A DNA stretch of 64,000 nt from Streptococcus sanguinis (lineage in GTDB: Bacteria > Bacillota > Bacilli > Lactobacillales > Streptococcaceae): positions 186,001-250,000 of the forward strand of contig CP040556.1 of NCBI GenBank assembly GCA_013378335.1. Reading direction: 5' to 3'. Every line of letters begins with the position of its first letter. Within the stretch, counting starts at the first letter, position 1. The notes beneath the pieces were generated by a model. That model did no database searches, was not told where the DNA came from, and saw nothing but the letters and a program-made list of their open reading frames with translations. Both the position numbers and the translations under genes were made by a program. Shown in pieces: positions 10,167-18,600 of the stretch.

Positions 10167-10484
10167 GAATCAAGCCTGAAAGGAGCAGATGAATCTTAGA
10201 GCAATGGATGCAGTTTTTCCCATAAGGGAAAAATCTGTAAACCGGATAGAGTCTTTTAGTGAATTAAGTCCAAAGGACACAAAAGAACTTAGGTACATTG
10301 ACGCAGTTTGAGCGAAGCGAGAACTACGTTCCGATGTTGAATGAATCAAGCCTGAAAGGCACAGATGAATTTTAGAGCAATGGATGCAGTTTTTCCCATA
10401 AGGGAAAAATCTGTAAACCGTATAGAGTCTTTTAGTGAATCAAGTCCGAAGGAGGCAGATGAGTTTAGAAGTATTGATGCAGTT
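10167..10484. repeat. 176-bp tandem duplication of a two-part repeat
   Basis: This otherwise gene-free stretch holds two tandem units with period 176 bp (10167-10342 and 10343-10484, the second truncated). Each unit has two half-units (94 and 82 bp) that both start GAATCAAGYCYGAAAGG-like and pass through GGATGCAGTTT-like sequence, so there are four diverged copies of a basic module. The first half of each unit contains the perfect hairpin TTTTTCCC-ATAA-GGGAAAAA. A 63-codon frame at 10365-10556 reads through the second unit but has no convincing start and is not preserved in the first unit. I do not recognise the element. Confidence 0.75.
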
Positions 10485-10579
10485 CAATTTACATGTTGGT
10501 TTTTTAAATTTTTAGTAGAACTTTATAAAGAATTTACTCGCAAGAAATGGCAATAGCTAACCTCGTTTTTATAAGATAT

Positions 10580-10594
10580 ATGCAAACGATTGCT
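10580..10594. promoter_or_regulatory. cre site (CcpA) upstream of pgi
   Basis: ATGCAAACGATTGCT matches the cre consensus WTGNAANCGNWNNCW at every fixed position. It lies about 80 bp upstream of the pgi -35, so the direction of control is not obvious. Confidence 0.75.
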
Positions 10595-10646
10595 CTCAGT
10601 CATGTCCTAGGATTATCTTATTTAGTAAAATAGTATGGAATAAAAA

Positions 10647-10661
10647 ATGTAAACGTTTTAA
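10647..10661. promoter_or_regulatory. Second cre-like site upstream of pgi
   Basis: ATGTAAACGTTTTAA fits the cre consensus with one mismatch and ends 14 bp before the pgi -35. An upstream position like this is typical of CcpA activation rather than repression. Confidence 0.55.
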
Positions 10662-10675
10662 AATAGTAAAAGCAC

Positions 10676-10704
10676 TTGCTTATTTTTTCTTAAAGCGTTA
10701 TCAT
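10676..10704 (+). promoter_or_regulatory. pgi promoter
   Basis: TTGCTT, 17-bp spacer, TATCAT, ending 28 bp before the pgi start. A GGAGG ribosome site follows. Confidence 0.7.
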
Positions 10705-10732
10705 AAGAGAAAAGAACAATTGGAGGACAAAC

Positions 10733-12082
10733 ATGACACATATTAAATTTGACTACTCAAAGGTACTAGATAAGTTTGTAGCACCACATGAAATAGATTA
10801 TATGCAGCCTCAAGTGACTGCAGCGGATTCTGCTCTGCGAAATGGAACAGGTCCTGGGGCAGAAATGACTGGCTGGTTGAACTTACCTGAAGAATACGAC
10901 AAAGATGAATTTGCTCGTATTCAAAAGGCTGCTGCTAAAATCCAATCTGATAGTGAAGTATTGATCGTAATCGGTATTGGTGGTTCCTATTTAGGTGCTC
11001 GTGCAGCTATCGATTTCTTGAATAATTCATTTGTAAACTTGCAAAGCAAGGAAGAACGTAAGGCACCTCAGATCCTCTATGCTGGAAACTCTATCTCTTC
11101 AAGCTATTTGGCTGATTTGGTGGACTATGTATCAGACAAAGATTTCTCTGTCAATGTTATTTCTAAGTCAGGAACAACAACAGAACCTGCTATCGCTTTC
11201 CGTGTATTCAAAGAGCTCTTGGTTAAAAAATATGGTCAAGAAGAAGCTAATAAACGGATTTATGCAACTACAGACCGGGTCAAAGGAGCAGTTAAGGTTG
11301 AAGCGGATGCTAATGGCTGGGACACTTTTGTAGTGCCTGATAGCGTGGGTGGTCGTTTTACAGTACTGACAGCAGTAGGGCTTTTGCCAATCGCAGCAGC
11401 GGGTGCTGATATCAGCAAGTTGATGGAAGGAGCAAATGCAGCACGTGAGACTTATGCTTCTGACAAGTTGGCTGAAAATGAAGCTTATCAATATGCAGTT
11501 GTACGCAACATCTTATACCGTAAAGGTTATCTAACAGAAGTTCTAGCTAACTACGAACCATCTCTGCAGTACTTTTCAGAGTGGTGGAAGCAGCTGGCAG
11601 GTGAATCAGAAGGTAAAGACCAAAAAGGTATCTACCCAACTTCTGCTAACTTTTCAACAGACTTGCACTCTCTTGGACAATTTATTCAAGAAGGTACTCG
11701 TATCCTCTTTGAAACAGTTATTCGTGTAGATAAGCCACGCAAAAATGTGCTGATTCCTGAATTAGCAGAAGACTTGGACGGCCTAGGCTATCTGCAAGGA
11801 AAAGATGTTGATTTTGTTAATAAGAAAGCAACGGATGGAGTTCTACTAGCACATACAGACGGTGGAGTACCGAATATGTTTGTGACTTTGCCTGAGCAAG
11901 ATGAGTTTACGTTGGGATATACCATTTACTTCTTTGAATTGGCTATTGCTCTTTCTGGTTACTTGAATGGAATCAATCCGTTTGACCAGCCAGGAGTTGA
12001 AGCTTATAAGAAAAACATGTTTGCTCTTCTTGGGAAACCAGGTTTTGAAGAGCTTGGTGCAGAACTGAATGCACGTCTTTGA
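10733..12082 (+). CDS. pgi: Glucose-6-phosphate isomerase
   Basis: A 449-residue cytosolic enzyme interconverting glucose-6-phosphate and fructose-6-phosphate. PGI signatures are present: [35 protein letters not shown], the catalytic Glu region [16 protein letters not shown], and the Lys near the C-terminus ([17 protein letters not shown]). Length is normal for the short firmicute type. The ribosome site TTGGAGG lies 7 bp before the ATG. Two cre sites upstream suggest control by CcpA. It is transcribed alone, with a strong terminator at 12113. Confidence 0.97.
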   Translation: MTHIKFDYSKVLDKFVAPHEIDYMQPQVTAADSALRNGTGPGAEMTGWLNLPEEYDKDEFARIQKAAAKIQSDSEVLIVIGIGGSYLGARAAIDFLNNSFVNLQSKEERKAPQILYAGNSISSSYLADLVDYVSDKDFSVNVISKSGTTTEPAIAFRVFKELLVKKYGQEEANKRIYATTDRVKGAVKVEADANGWDTFVVPDSVGGRFTVLTAVGLLPIAAAGADISKLMEGANAARETYASDKLAENEAYQYAVVRNILYRKGYLTEVLANYEPSLQYFSEWWKQLAGESEGKDQKGIYPTSANFSTDLHSLGQFIQEGTRILFETVIRVDKPRKNVLIPELAEDLDGLGYLQGKDVDFVNKKATDGVLLAHTDGGVPNMFVTLPEQDEFTLGYTIYFFELAIALSGYLNGINPFDQPGVEAYKKNMFALLGKPGFEELGAELNARL

Positions 12083-12112
12083 TTCTCATATATTTTGAGT
12101 TCATTCAGAATA

Positions 12113-12147
12113 AAAAAATCCACAAGTTAATTTCTTGTGGATTTTTT
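12113..12147 (+). terminator. pgi terminator
   Basis: Stem AAAAATCCACAAG / CTTGTGGATTTTT with a 7-nt loop, followed by further T residues. Confidence 0.9.
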
Positions 12148-12175
12148 AGTATAATCCTCTTAATTAGTTTATTAT

Positions 12176-12196
12176 TTTTTTGAACAGTTCAAAAAA
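12176..12196. promoter_or_regulatory. Inverted repeat upstream of the sorbitol operon
   Basis: TTTTTTGAAC-A-GTTCAAAAAA is a perfect 10+1+10 palindrome lying about 30 bp upstream of the -10 of srlD. Its position suits an activator site, possibly for the PRD regulator encoded at 13089-14954. No gene end precedes it that would need a terminator, since the pgi terminator is separate. Confidence 0.55.
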
Positions 12197-12214
12197 GACT
12201 GTCTTAATTATTTT

Positions 12215-12232
12215 ATGAAAGCGCTGTATAAT
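12215..12232 (+). promoter_or_regulatory. srl -10 overlapped by a cre-like site
   Basis: TATAAT at 12227-12232 has a poor -35 (TTAATT at 12204). The cre-like ATGAAAGCGCTGTAT at 12215-12229 (one mismatch) overlaps it. A weak -35 with an upstream palindrome fits an activated promoter, and cre over the -10 fits repression when glucose is present. Confidence 0.6.
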
Positions 12233-12264
12233 TGCCTTGTAAATAAAATTTGAGAGGTATCAAA

Positions 12265-13065
12265 ATGAATGATTGGTTAAACATAAAAGGCAAAACAGTT
12301 CTTGTAACAGGCGCTTCATCTGGTATTGGCAAGGCAATCGTTGAAGAATTGCTGGAATTAGGTGTTAATGTAGCGAATTTTGACCTTAGTGACAATGATT
12401 TACGTCATCCGAATCTATTGTTTGTAAAAGTTGATGTAACTTCTCGTTCTGAAGTAGAAGCAGGTGTTGCTAAAATTGTTGAAAAATTTGGCAATATTGA
12501 TGCTGTGGTTAATAATGCAGGGATTAACATTCCTAGATTATTAATTGATGCTGAAAATCCTAAAGGTCCTTATGAACTAGATGATGAGACATTCGAAAAA
12601 GTAACGATGATTAACCAAAAGGGCTTGTATTTGGTTAGTCAGACTGTAGGACGGATTCTAGTGAAAAATGGAAAAGGTGTGATTGTGAATATGGCATCTG
12701 AAGCAGGCCTAGAAGGTTCTGAAGGACAAAGCGCTTATGCTGCAACGAAAGCTGCAGTATATAGTTACACTCGTTCATGGGCGAAAGAGCTTGGTAAGCA
12801 TGGTGTTCGTGTGGTGGGAGTTGCTCCAGGAATTATGGAAGCTACAGGACTTCGAACACTTACTTATGAAGAAGCGCTTGCCTATACACGAGGAAAGACT
12901 GTCGAAGATATTAGAGCTGGATATGCTTCAACTTCAACAACACCATTAGGTCGGAGTGGTAAACTACGGGAGGTAGCCGACCTCGTTGCTTTCTACATTT
13001 CAGACCGTTCTAGCTATATTACAGGTGTAACTACAAATATTGCCGGAGGTAAGACTCGCGGTTAA
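12265..13065 (+). CDS. srlD: Sorbitol-6-phosphate 2-dehydrogenase
   Basis: A 266-residue short-chain dehydrogenase that oxidises sorbitol-6-phosphate to fructose-6-phosphate with NAD. SDR features: VLVTGASSGIGKAIVEEL (nucleotide site), VVNNAGINIP, and the catalytic Ser...YxxxK (MASEAGLEGSEGQSAYAATK). The start at 12265 (MNDWLNIKGK) is chosen for its GAGAGG ribosome site; an earlier in-frame TTG overlaps that site. It is the first gene of a complete sorbitol PTS operon, which supports the assignment over other SDR roles. Confidence 0.9.
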   Translation: MNDWLNIKGKTVLVTGASSGIGKAIVEELLELGVNVANFDLSDNDLRHPNLLFVKVDVTSRSEVEAGVAKIVEKFGNIDAVVNNAGINIPRLLIDAENPKGPYELDDETFEKVTMINQKGLYLVSQTVGRILVKNGKGVIVNMASEAGLEGSEGQSAYAATKAAVYSYTRSWAKELGKHGVRVVGVAPGIMEATGLRTLTYEEALAYTRGKTVEDIRAGYASTSTTPLGRSGKLREVADLVAFYISDRSSYITGVTTNIAGGKTRG

Positions 13066-13088
13066 AATAATGAAGGTGAGGAAGAGAG

Positions 13089-14954
13089 TTGACTTTAGTA
13101 AATCGATGGTATAACATTTTGGAAAAAATGGTCTCGCAGCCGACTTATTCCTTGGTAGATATGCGTTTAGAGTTGGATATTAGTATGCAAACCTTGCAAA
13201 AGAGTATCCAACAATTAAATGATGTTTTAGCTCCTAATATACAGATTATCTCAAAGGATGATCAGCTATTATTGGAAGTATATGACTATACAGAGTTGGA
13301 AAAAATTTTATCTGGTAGTTTAAAAAAGGAAAGTGACTTTAATTCTTCCAGTAAAAGAATTGCCTATTTGCTAAAACGTTTAATTGAGTCAACCTCCCCT
13401 CTTCTTATTGACGATTTGGCAGAGGAAGTAGGCGTTAGTAGAAGTACGCTTAATAAGGATTTGAAACAGGTCAAGTCTTTAGCAGAGAAATACTTCATCA
13501 CAATTTCAGGAAAGCCTAATCGAGGATTGGAGATTTTGGGCAGCGAGTTGAATTTACGTTTGCTATATATTCATCAAGTGGCTCCTTACTTTGAAGGAAA
13601 CACTCTAACTGGGGAAACCTCTTATTTTCTGGAGACCTTGGTTCAAGACTATAAAATTCCCAAAGAAACACAGGATCTCCTTCGAAAGACTATTTCTATT
13701 ATAGTGGAGCGCATTCACTCATCTAGGATGTTGGATTGTCCTATTCCTTACTACAGGAATGATTTAACATCGACACTTATGGCTGAGCAGTTAATCTATC
13801 ATATTGAGATGACTTATAAAATTTCTCTAAGTCAGTTTGAGATAGACTTCTTATGTTTTCCGTTTAATGTCCGTTTTATCGATACTTTAAGTAAACCTTC
13901 TTATCACTCTAATCAGCTTACTCAAGTGTTTCACCAGATTGTGCAGAAAGTCAAAGAAAAAATGCTGGTACACTTTGATGAAGCTGAATTGTTCGAAGAA
14001 ATCAAACCTCATCTTGGTTCTTTAATTAATAGACTGATCTTCCATGTGCAAGCTAATGATATATTTCATGGCGAGGTTCAAAATCAATATCCGTTTGCTT
14101 TTGAAATGGCTAAAATAGCTGGAGAAGAACTGACCTCCATTTTTGGTACCGAATTGGAAAAATCTGAAATCGGTTATCTGGCTTTGTACTTTGAAATGAT
14201 TTTAAGAAAGCAAAACTCTGCCGTGAAGGGTTCTCGCAAACAGATAGCTGTAGTCTGCACGACTGGCAGAGGAACTGCTGCGATGATTATTCAGCAGCTC
14301 AGGCGAGTTCTTGGAAATGATGTGGATATCACACAGTATTCTGAAGAGGATTTTAATTTCGATCTTGATCAGGAATACTTTGCCATTTTCACGACAGTGC
14401 CTCTGAAATATCAGAATTCTAAATCCCCAGTAATACAGGTTAATCATCTTTTTGATGATCAATGGCTGCAAGAAGAATGGCAGCGGGCGAATGATTTTCA
14501 CCAAAAAAATCTAGAAACTGTAAGCTTGCGATTTATTTGTTTGAATCCTGAAAAAAATTATCAGCGTTATTTGTTAAAAATGGTAGCTGAGTTAGAGAAA
14601 TTTCAGATGATTGATGCAGATTTTAAAGAACGGATTCTTGAAAGAGAGAGGAAGCAATCAACTGTTTTTGGTGGGGGTATTGCCTTTCCCCATACGATTA
14701 ATAAAGGCTATTCAAAGACAATTTTGATGTTTGGGAAGTTGGAAGAGCCTTATCAAAAAGGTGATGAATTGATTGAATTTATCTTTTTGGTTGCGATTCC
14801 TTCTGAAATTGAAACCAAGATGGAAAGTGAATTACTAGAAGTGTACGACGATATTTTTAGAGTCGCAGGTGAGCCTTCTTTGAAAGAAGCATTGAGAGGT
14901 GTAAACACGGAAGCAGAGTTTTTATCATTTTCTGAGAGCAAAGGAGTATTTTAA
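13089..14954 (+). CDS. PRD-type transcriptional activator of sorbitol operon
   Basis: A 621-residue multidomain regulator. Two N-terminal helix-turn-helix regions (about residues 8-60 and 85-150; LIDDLAEEVGVSRSTLNKDL is a clear HTH), two PRD domains (about 185-290 and 300-400), an EIIB-like domain with a Cys loop (IAVVCTTGRGTAAMIIQQL, near 385-405) and a C-terminal EIIA domain (FGGGIAFPHT, with the phosphorylatable His). Such proteins sense PTS phosphorylation and activate sugar operons. The start is TTG at 13089 with a GGTGAGGAAG ribosome site. It lies 23 bp after srlD and overlaps srlM by one base (TAATG), so it is co-transcribed. Confidence 0.88.
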   Translation: MTLVNRWYNILEKMVSQPTYSLVDMRLELDISMQTLQKSIQQLNDVLAPNIQIISKDDQLLLEVYDYTELEKILSGSLKKESDFNSSSKRIAYLLKRLIESTSPLLIDDLAEEVGVSRSTLNKDLKQVKSLAEKYFITISGKPNRGLEILGSELNLRLLYIHQVAPYFEGNTLTGETSYFLETLVQDYKIPKETQDLLRKTISIIVERIHSSRMLDCPIPYYRNDLTSTLMAEQLIYHIEMTYKISLSQFEIDFLCFPFNVRFIDTLSKPSYHSNQLTQVFHQIVQKVKEKMLVHFDEAELFEEIKPHLGSLINRLIFHVQANDIFHGEVQNQYPFAFEMAKIAGEELTSIFGTELEKSEIGYLALYFEMILRKQNSAVKGSRKQIAVVCTTGRGTAAMIIQQLRRVLGNDVDITQYSEEDFNFDLDQEYFAIFTTVPLKYQNSKSPVIQVNHLFDDQWLQEEWQRANDFHQKNLETVSLRFICLNPEKNYQRYLLKMVAELEKFQMIDADFKERILERERKQSTVFGGGIAFPHTINKGYSKTILMFGKLEEPYQKGDELIEFIFLVAIPSEIETKMESELLEVYDDIFRVAGEPSLKEALRGVNTEAEFLSFSESKGVF

Positions 14955-15451
14955 TGAATTCGCTAATAATTTTTGCAATATTTGCCATGGCGGCTTATGT
15001 TTTCCAAATCTTCCTCGGCTGGCAACAACTAAAAGACTTCAATAAGACCTATACGATACTCAGGAAATTAGGACGCGTAGCTATTGGCAGGAAGCCAGGA
15101 AAAATCAAATCTGGTACGATTGTCATGTTTGCAGTTGATGAGAATGGTCGAGTTCTCAAAGCTAGCAAAATGCAGGGAGTCACTATCTTAGCACGCTTTC
15201 AAAACATGGAAAATTTTGTTGGAGAAGATATCCATTATTTTGATAAGTATAATCCTCTTGTTAGACAGGAAAATAAGTTATTACAAGAAGCTATAGAAGA
15301 TGCTAGAAAGGTTTATCTTTGGCATGAGGCTGGTATTGAGCAAGAGACAAATTCTTCTAATTCTTTTCTGGGATTGGGTTTCTATGCTAATTACTTAAAA
15401 TTATCTATTAAGCAGTTCTTTACAAAAAATAAGAAAAGGAGTTCGTTATGA
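14954..15451 (+). CDS. srlM: Glucitol operon protein GutM/SrlM
   Basis: A 165-residue protein of the GutM family, with an N-terminal membrane segment (LIIFAIFAMAAYVFQIFLG) followed by a cytosolic part. GutM is an accessory regulator of sorbitol operons, and its mechanism is poorly known. It is coupled to its neighbours on both sides: TAATG with the regulator and a 4-bp overlap with srlA. The order regulator-M-A-E-B matches sorbitol operons of other firmicutes. Confidence 0.85.
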   Translation: MNSLIIFAIFAMAAYVFQIFLGWQQLKDFNKTYTILRKLGRVAIGRKPGKIKSGTIVMFAVDENGRVLKASKMQGVTILARFQNMENFVGEDIHYFDKYNPLVRQENKLLQEAIEDARKVYLWHEAGIEQETNSSNSFLGLGFYANYLKLSIKQFFTKNKKRSSL

Positions 15452-15990
15452 ATCACATTACAAAATTTGCAGAGAGTTTTATGAAACTCTTCCAATTGGG
15501 CGGAGAGACATTTATTAGTTGGATGACAAATATTGTGCCGCTGGTCTTGATGCTATTGATTGCAATGAATACACTTATCGCTTTCTTGGGAGAAGAAAAA
15601 GTCAATGCTTTGGCTAAGATTTCCGCAAAGAATCCTATTAGCCGTTATATGATTTTACCTTTTATTTCAGCATTTATGCTGGGAAATCCTATGGCAATCA
15701 GTATGGGACGTTTCTTACCAGAATATTATAAACCTGGTTTTGTAGCAGCCCAGATGCAATTCTGTCACACTTCAAATGGTGTATTCCCTCATATCAATCC
15801 TGGTGAATTGTTTGTATGGATGGGAATCGCGACGGGGATTCAAACTTTAGGTTTAAGTCAGATGGATTTGGCAATTCGTTACATGCTTGTGGGGATTGTC
15901 ATGAACTTTATAAGTGGCTGGGTAACTGATTTTACAACTGCTTATGTTGCAAAACAGCAAGGAGTTACCTTGAGTAAAACGTTTGATTGA
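15448..15990 (+). CDS. srlA: PTS sorbitol (glucitol) transporter IIC component
   Basis: A 180-residue integral membrane component of the glucitol PTS permease. Hydrophobic helices run through most of the length (NIVPLVLMLLIAMNTLIAFL; YMILPFISAFMLGNPMAISM; LVGIVMNFISGWVTDFTTAY). The family pattern FCHTSNGVFPHINPGELFVW is present. It works with SrlE and SrlB to import and phosphorylate sorbitol. The ATG overlaps the end of srlM and has an AAAGGAG site. Confidence 0.93.
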   Translation: MNHITKFAESFMKLFQLGGETFISWMTNIVPLVLMLLIAMNTLIAFLGEEKVNALAKISAKNPISRYMILPFISAFMLGNPMAISMGRFLPEYYKPGFVAAQMQFCHTSNGVFPHINPGELFVWMGIATGIQTLGLSQMDLAIRYMLVGIVMNFISGWVTDFTTAYVAKQQGVTLSKTFD

Positions 15991-16011
15991 TAGGATAGAA
16001 AGAGTGAAATT

Positions 16012-16992
16012 ATGGTATACAAGAGTATAAAAGTTGTTAAAGGAAATGGTGGTTTCGGAGGCCCTTTGGTCATTACTCCTAGTGAAGCTAAGCACAAATT
16101 TATCTATATCACTGGCGGAGGAGAAAAACCAGATATTGTAGATAAAATTGCTGATTTGACAGGTATGGAAGCCGTTAATGGCTTCAAAACTTCTATTCCT
16201 GATGAAGAGATTGCTTTAGCAATCGTTGATTGTGGCGGTACTCTTCGCTGCGGTATTTATCCTAAGAAAGGGATTCCCACTATCAATATTGTTGCGACAG
16301 GGAAAAGCGGTCCTTTAGCTCAGTATATTACTGAGGATATCTATGTATCAGCAGTCGGCCTGGATCAAATTTCAGCGGCTAATGAAGACGAAAAAGCGCC
16401 AACAGTCGTTACTGAGAAGCCAACCTATGATACAAGTAAAAAGATTACAGAACAAAAAGCAGAAACCAGTATTGTGGCAAGAATTGGGATGGGAGCTGGT
16501 AAAGTTGTTGCAACTTTCAACCAGGCTGCTCGTGAAGCTATTCAAACGATGCTCAATACAATCATTCCTTTCATGGCATTCGTTTCTTTGCTGATTGGGG
16601 TCATTCAGGGATCTGGTGTTGGAAATTGGATTGCAAAATTGATGGTTCCTTTAGCTGGGAATATCTGGGGACTCATTTTGATTGGCTTTATTTGTTCTTT
16701 GCCATTTTTATCTCCTCTGTTAGGCCCTGGCGCCGTAATCAGCCAGATCATCGGAACCTTGATTGGTGTTGAAATCGGCAAAGGAAATATTCCTCCCCAA
16801 ATGGCTCTGCCGGCTCTATTTGCCATCAACACTCAAAATGGTTGTGATTTCATTCCTGTAGCACTTGGGTTGTCGGAAGCCAAGGCTGAAACTGTAGAGG
16901 TTGGGGTACCCTCTGTTCTCTACTCACGCTTTCTCAACGGAGTGCCACGGGTGTTAGTAGCTTGGATAGCAAGCATCGGTCTTTATCAATAA
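16012..16992 (+). CDS. srlE: PTS sorbitol transporter IIBC component
   Basis: A 326-residue two-part protein. The N-terminal cytosolic IIB domain (about residues 1-120) contains the phosphocysteine in [17 protein letters not shown] linker rich in charged residues (about 122-150) leads to the membrane IIC part (about 165-326; [39 protein letters not shown]). It receives phosphate from SrlB and passes it to sorbitol during transport. It is the fifth gene of the operon, 21 bp after srlA. Confidence 0.94.
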   Translation: MVYKSIKVVKGNGGFGGPLVITPSEAKHKFIYITGGGEKPDIVDKIADLTGMEAVNGFKTSIPDEEIALAIVDCGGTLRCGIYPKKGIPTINIVATGKSGPLAQYITEDIYVSAVGLDQISAANEDEKAPTVVTEKPTYDTSKKITEQKAETSIVARIGMGAGKVVATFNQAAREAIQTMLNTIIPFMAFVSLLIGVIQGSGVGNWIAKLMVPLAGNIWGLILIGFICSLPFLSPLLGPGAVISQIIGTLIGVEIGKGNIPPQMALPALFAINTQNGCDFIPVALGLSEAKAETVEVGVPSVLYSRFLNGVPRVLVAWIASIGLYQ

Positions 16993-17091
16993 AGCTTGGA
17001 TAGATGAATGCAAACCTAGCATCTATTATGCTAAATTTATCTGTAAGAATAATGTTCATTAACAATTAGAGAAAGGATGAATAGGAATTAT

Positions 17092-17463
17092 ATGAAGAAA
17101 ATTTTTGAAGCTAAAGTAATTCAAGTGGGCCCTGAAGCTCAGAATATGATTCAAGACGCTAATATGCTAATTTTATTTGGAGAAGAAGCTCCAGAAGATT
17201 TAGCAGAGTATTGTTTTAAAATTGATAACAAAGATCTGCTAGGATCAATACAAAAAGGTGGAAAGCTAGTAGTCGATAGTGAAGAATATTTGATTACAGC
17301 TGTAGGAAATGTAGTAGAGAAAAATTTAACTGGACTGGGGCATATCACTATTTCTTTTGATGCTTCAGAAGAAGGCAGTCTTCCTGGAACCCTTCATGTT
17401 GCTGCAGAGAAAGAAGTGGTAATTGTACAAGGCACTACCATTCAGATCTTCGAAGCAGCTTAA
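17092..17463 (+). CDS. srlB: PTS sorbitol transporter IIA component
   Basis: A 123-residue soluble phosphocarrier of the glucitol family, accepting phosphate from HPr and passing it to SrlE. It ends VVIVQGTTIQIFEAA. The start at 17092 (MKKIFEAKVIQVG) is preferred because AGGA lies 5 bp upstream; the ATG at 17077 overlaps its own AAAGG. The glucitol IIA phosphorylatable His is plausibly the one in LTGLGHITISFDA. A 99-bp gap separates it from srlE without an obvious terminator, so it is probably in the same transcript. Confidence 0.92.
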   Translation: MKKIFEAKVIQVGPEAQNMIQDANMLILFGEEAPEDLAEYCFKIDNKDLLGSIQKGGKLVVDSEEYLITAVGNVVEKNLTGLGHITISFDASEEGSLPGTLHVAAEKEVVIVQGTTIQIFEAA

Positions 17464-17511
17464 GTATAAATCCTGTAAATTATTGAAGCAGCAGTCTAAT
17501 TCGAAACGCAG

Positions 17512-17533
17512 CCTCCCTTTGGGGAGGTTTTTT
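17512..17533 (+). terminator. srl operon terminator
   Basis: CCTCCC-TTTG-GGGAGG followed by TTTTTT, 49 bp after srlB. Confidence 0.9.
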
Positions 17534-17560
17534 GATTGAAAGAATAATTTATGTTATAAT
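17532..17560 (+). promoter_or_regulatory. Promoter of the three-paralogue cluster
   Basis: TTGATT, 17-bp spacer, TGT-TATAAT (extended -10). It begins inside the T run of the srl terminator and is about 75 bp upstream of the first paralogue. Confidence 0.7.
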
Positions 17561-17633
17561 GTTGTAAAATTTGTCATTATTTTTCAATATTTTCGCAATA
17601 TGACAAATCAACAAAACTTATAAGGAGAAAACC

Positions 17634-18491
17634 ATGTCAGATAAAGATGGACAAGGTCAAGTGCAAGGGGCTTGGCAAGAAAATCAAACTAGCCAGCCAA
17701 TGCAAGGGAATTTCCAGCAGATTCAGCCGCAAGGATTGCCTGATAAGAAAGGCAATATCGGAAAAGTCATAGGACTTTCAGTTTTTGCTCTTATAATTGG
17801 TCTTTTGATTGGCAGCGGTTCAGCTTATTTTATGGGCAAGCAGGCGCAGACAAATAAGGATATTCAAAGGATTAAACGTTTAAGTAAGGCTCAGGAAGAA
17901 GCCAAAGAAAATGGTGACAGCTTTACTACAGACGGGCAGTCGGTTCAGTTTAATTGGACCTTGAAAGACTTGGGACGATTGAGCTATACAAATGATGAAG
18001 GATTAGGCCTGACGGCTGATCAAATCGTTGAAACTTATGGCTTGGCTAGTTCAGCAGAATATGATCGTAATCGTCTGTTACTCCGATGGGGCCCTTCTGT
18101 CAGGGACAAGGAGCAAAATATTTCTTTTCAATTTGATAAAGTTGACCAGAACTACTATCTGAGGCAAGTGGTAGTTGGAGATTCTTTTAAAGAATATAGA
18201 AAAGGGAAGGAAACGACAGATTGGAGCGTATTATCTCCCAAAGACCTTGAACGTTTGAAAAAAGGAGACAAGGAAACGGGTGAAGGAGGAACAGCTTTAT
18301 CAGAGGTCCTGAAGAAGCACCCTGTTCCGTCAGAAATTGTCATCGCAACCGAACGTGACGTGGATAATAAGATTATCTCCAACCGTCTGATTGCTGAGGT
18401 GACTTATAAAACAGAAGATGGTTATGAATATCTATTGTTTGTAGGCCAGCCAGATGGAAATTTCTTATATATAAAGTCAGAGGAAATGTAA
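17634..18491 (+). CDS. Membrane-anchored protein of unknown function, paralogue 1
   Basis: A 285-residue protein. Residues 1-42 are Gln-rich and probably disordered (MSDKDGQGQVQGAWQENQ), residues 43-68 form one membrane helix (VIGLSVFALIIGLLIGSGSA), and the rest is predicted outside the cell. The outer part has two similar modules: one with LTADQIVETYGLASSAEYD (about 122-140) and one with GDKETGEGGTALSEVLKKHP (about 217-236). This layout resembles BLIP/SmpA-like two-module secreted domains, but I cannot confirm a family. It is the first of three tandem paralogues with the same layout. Confidence 0.75.
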   Translation: MSDKDGQGQVQGAWQENQTSQPMQGNFQQIQPQGLPDKKGNIGKVIGLSVFALIIGLLIGSGSAYFMGKQAQTNKDIQRIKRLSKAQEEAKENGDSFTTDGQSVQFNWTLKDLGRLSYTNDEGLGLTADQIVETYGLASSAEYDRNRLLLRWGPSVRDKEQNISFQFDKVDQNYYLRQVVVGDSFKEYRKGKETTDWSVLSPKDLERLKKGDKETGEGGTALSEVLKKHPVPSEIVIATERDVDNKIISNRLIAEVTYKTEDGYEYLLFVGQPDGNFLYIKSEEM

Positions 18492-18600
18492 GTTTTTAGT
18501 TGTTTAGTTTATCTTTTGTGACTGACTGCTTTCAAAGCATTTCGTTATTAAAAGAGAACGGATAAGACTATTGGAAATAAACAAGAAAGAGGAAAGAAGA

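Noticed and set aside
10167..10484. CRISPR array
   Set aside because: Repeats are long, imperfect and contiguous, with no regular short repeat-spacer pattern, and there are no cas genes in the window.
10365..10556. 63-codon frame in the tandem repeat
   Set aside because: It reads through one repeat unit only; the equivalent unit at 10167 is not open in the same way and there is no convincing start.
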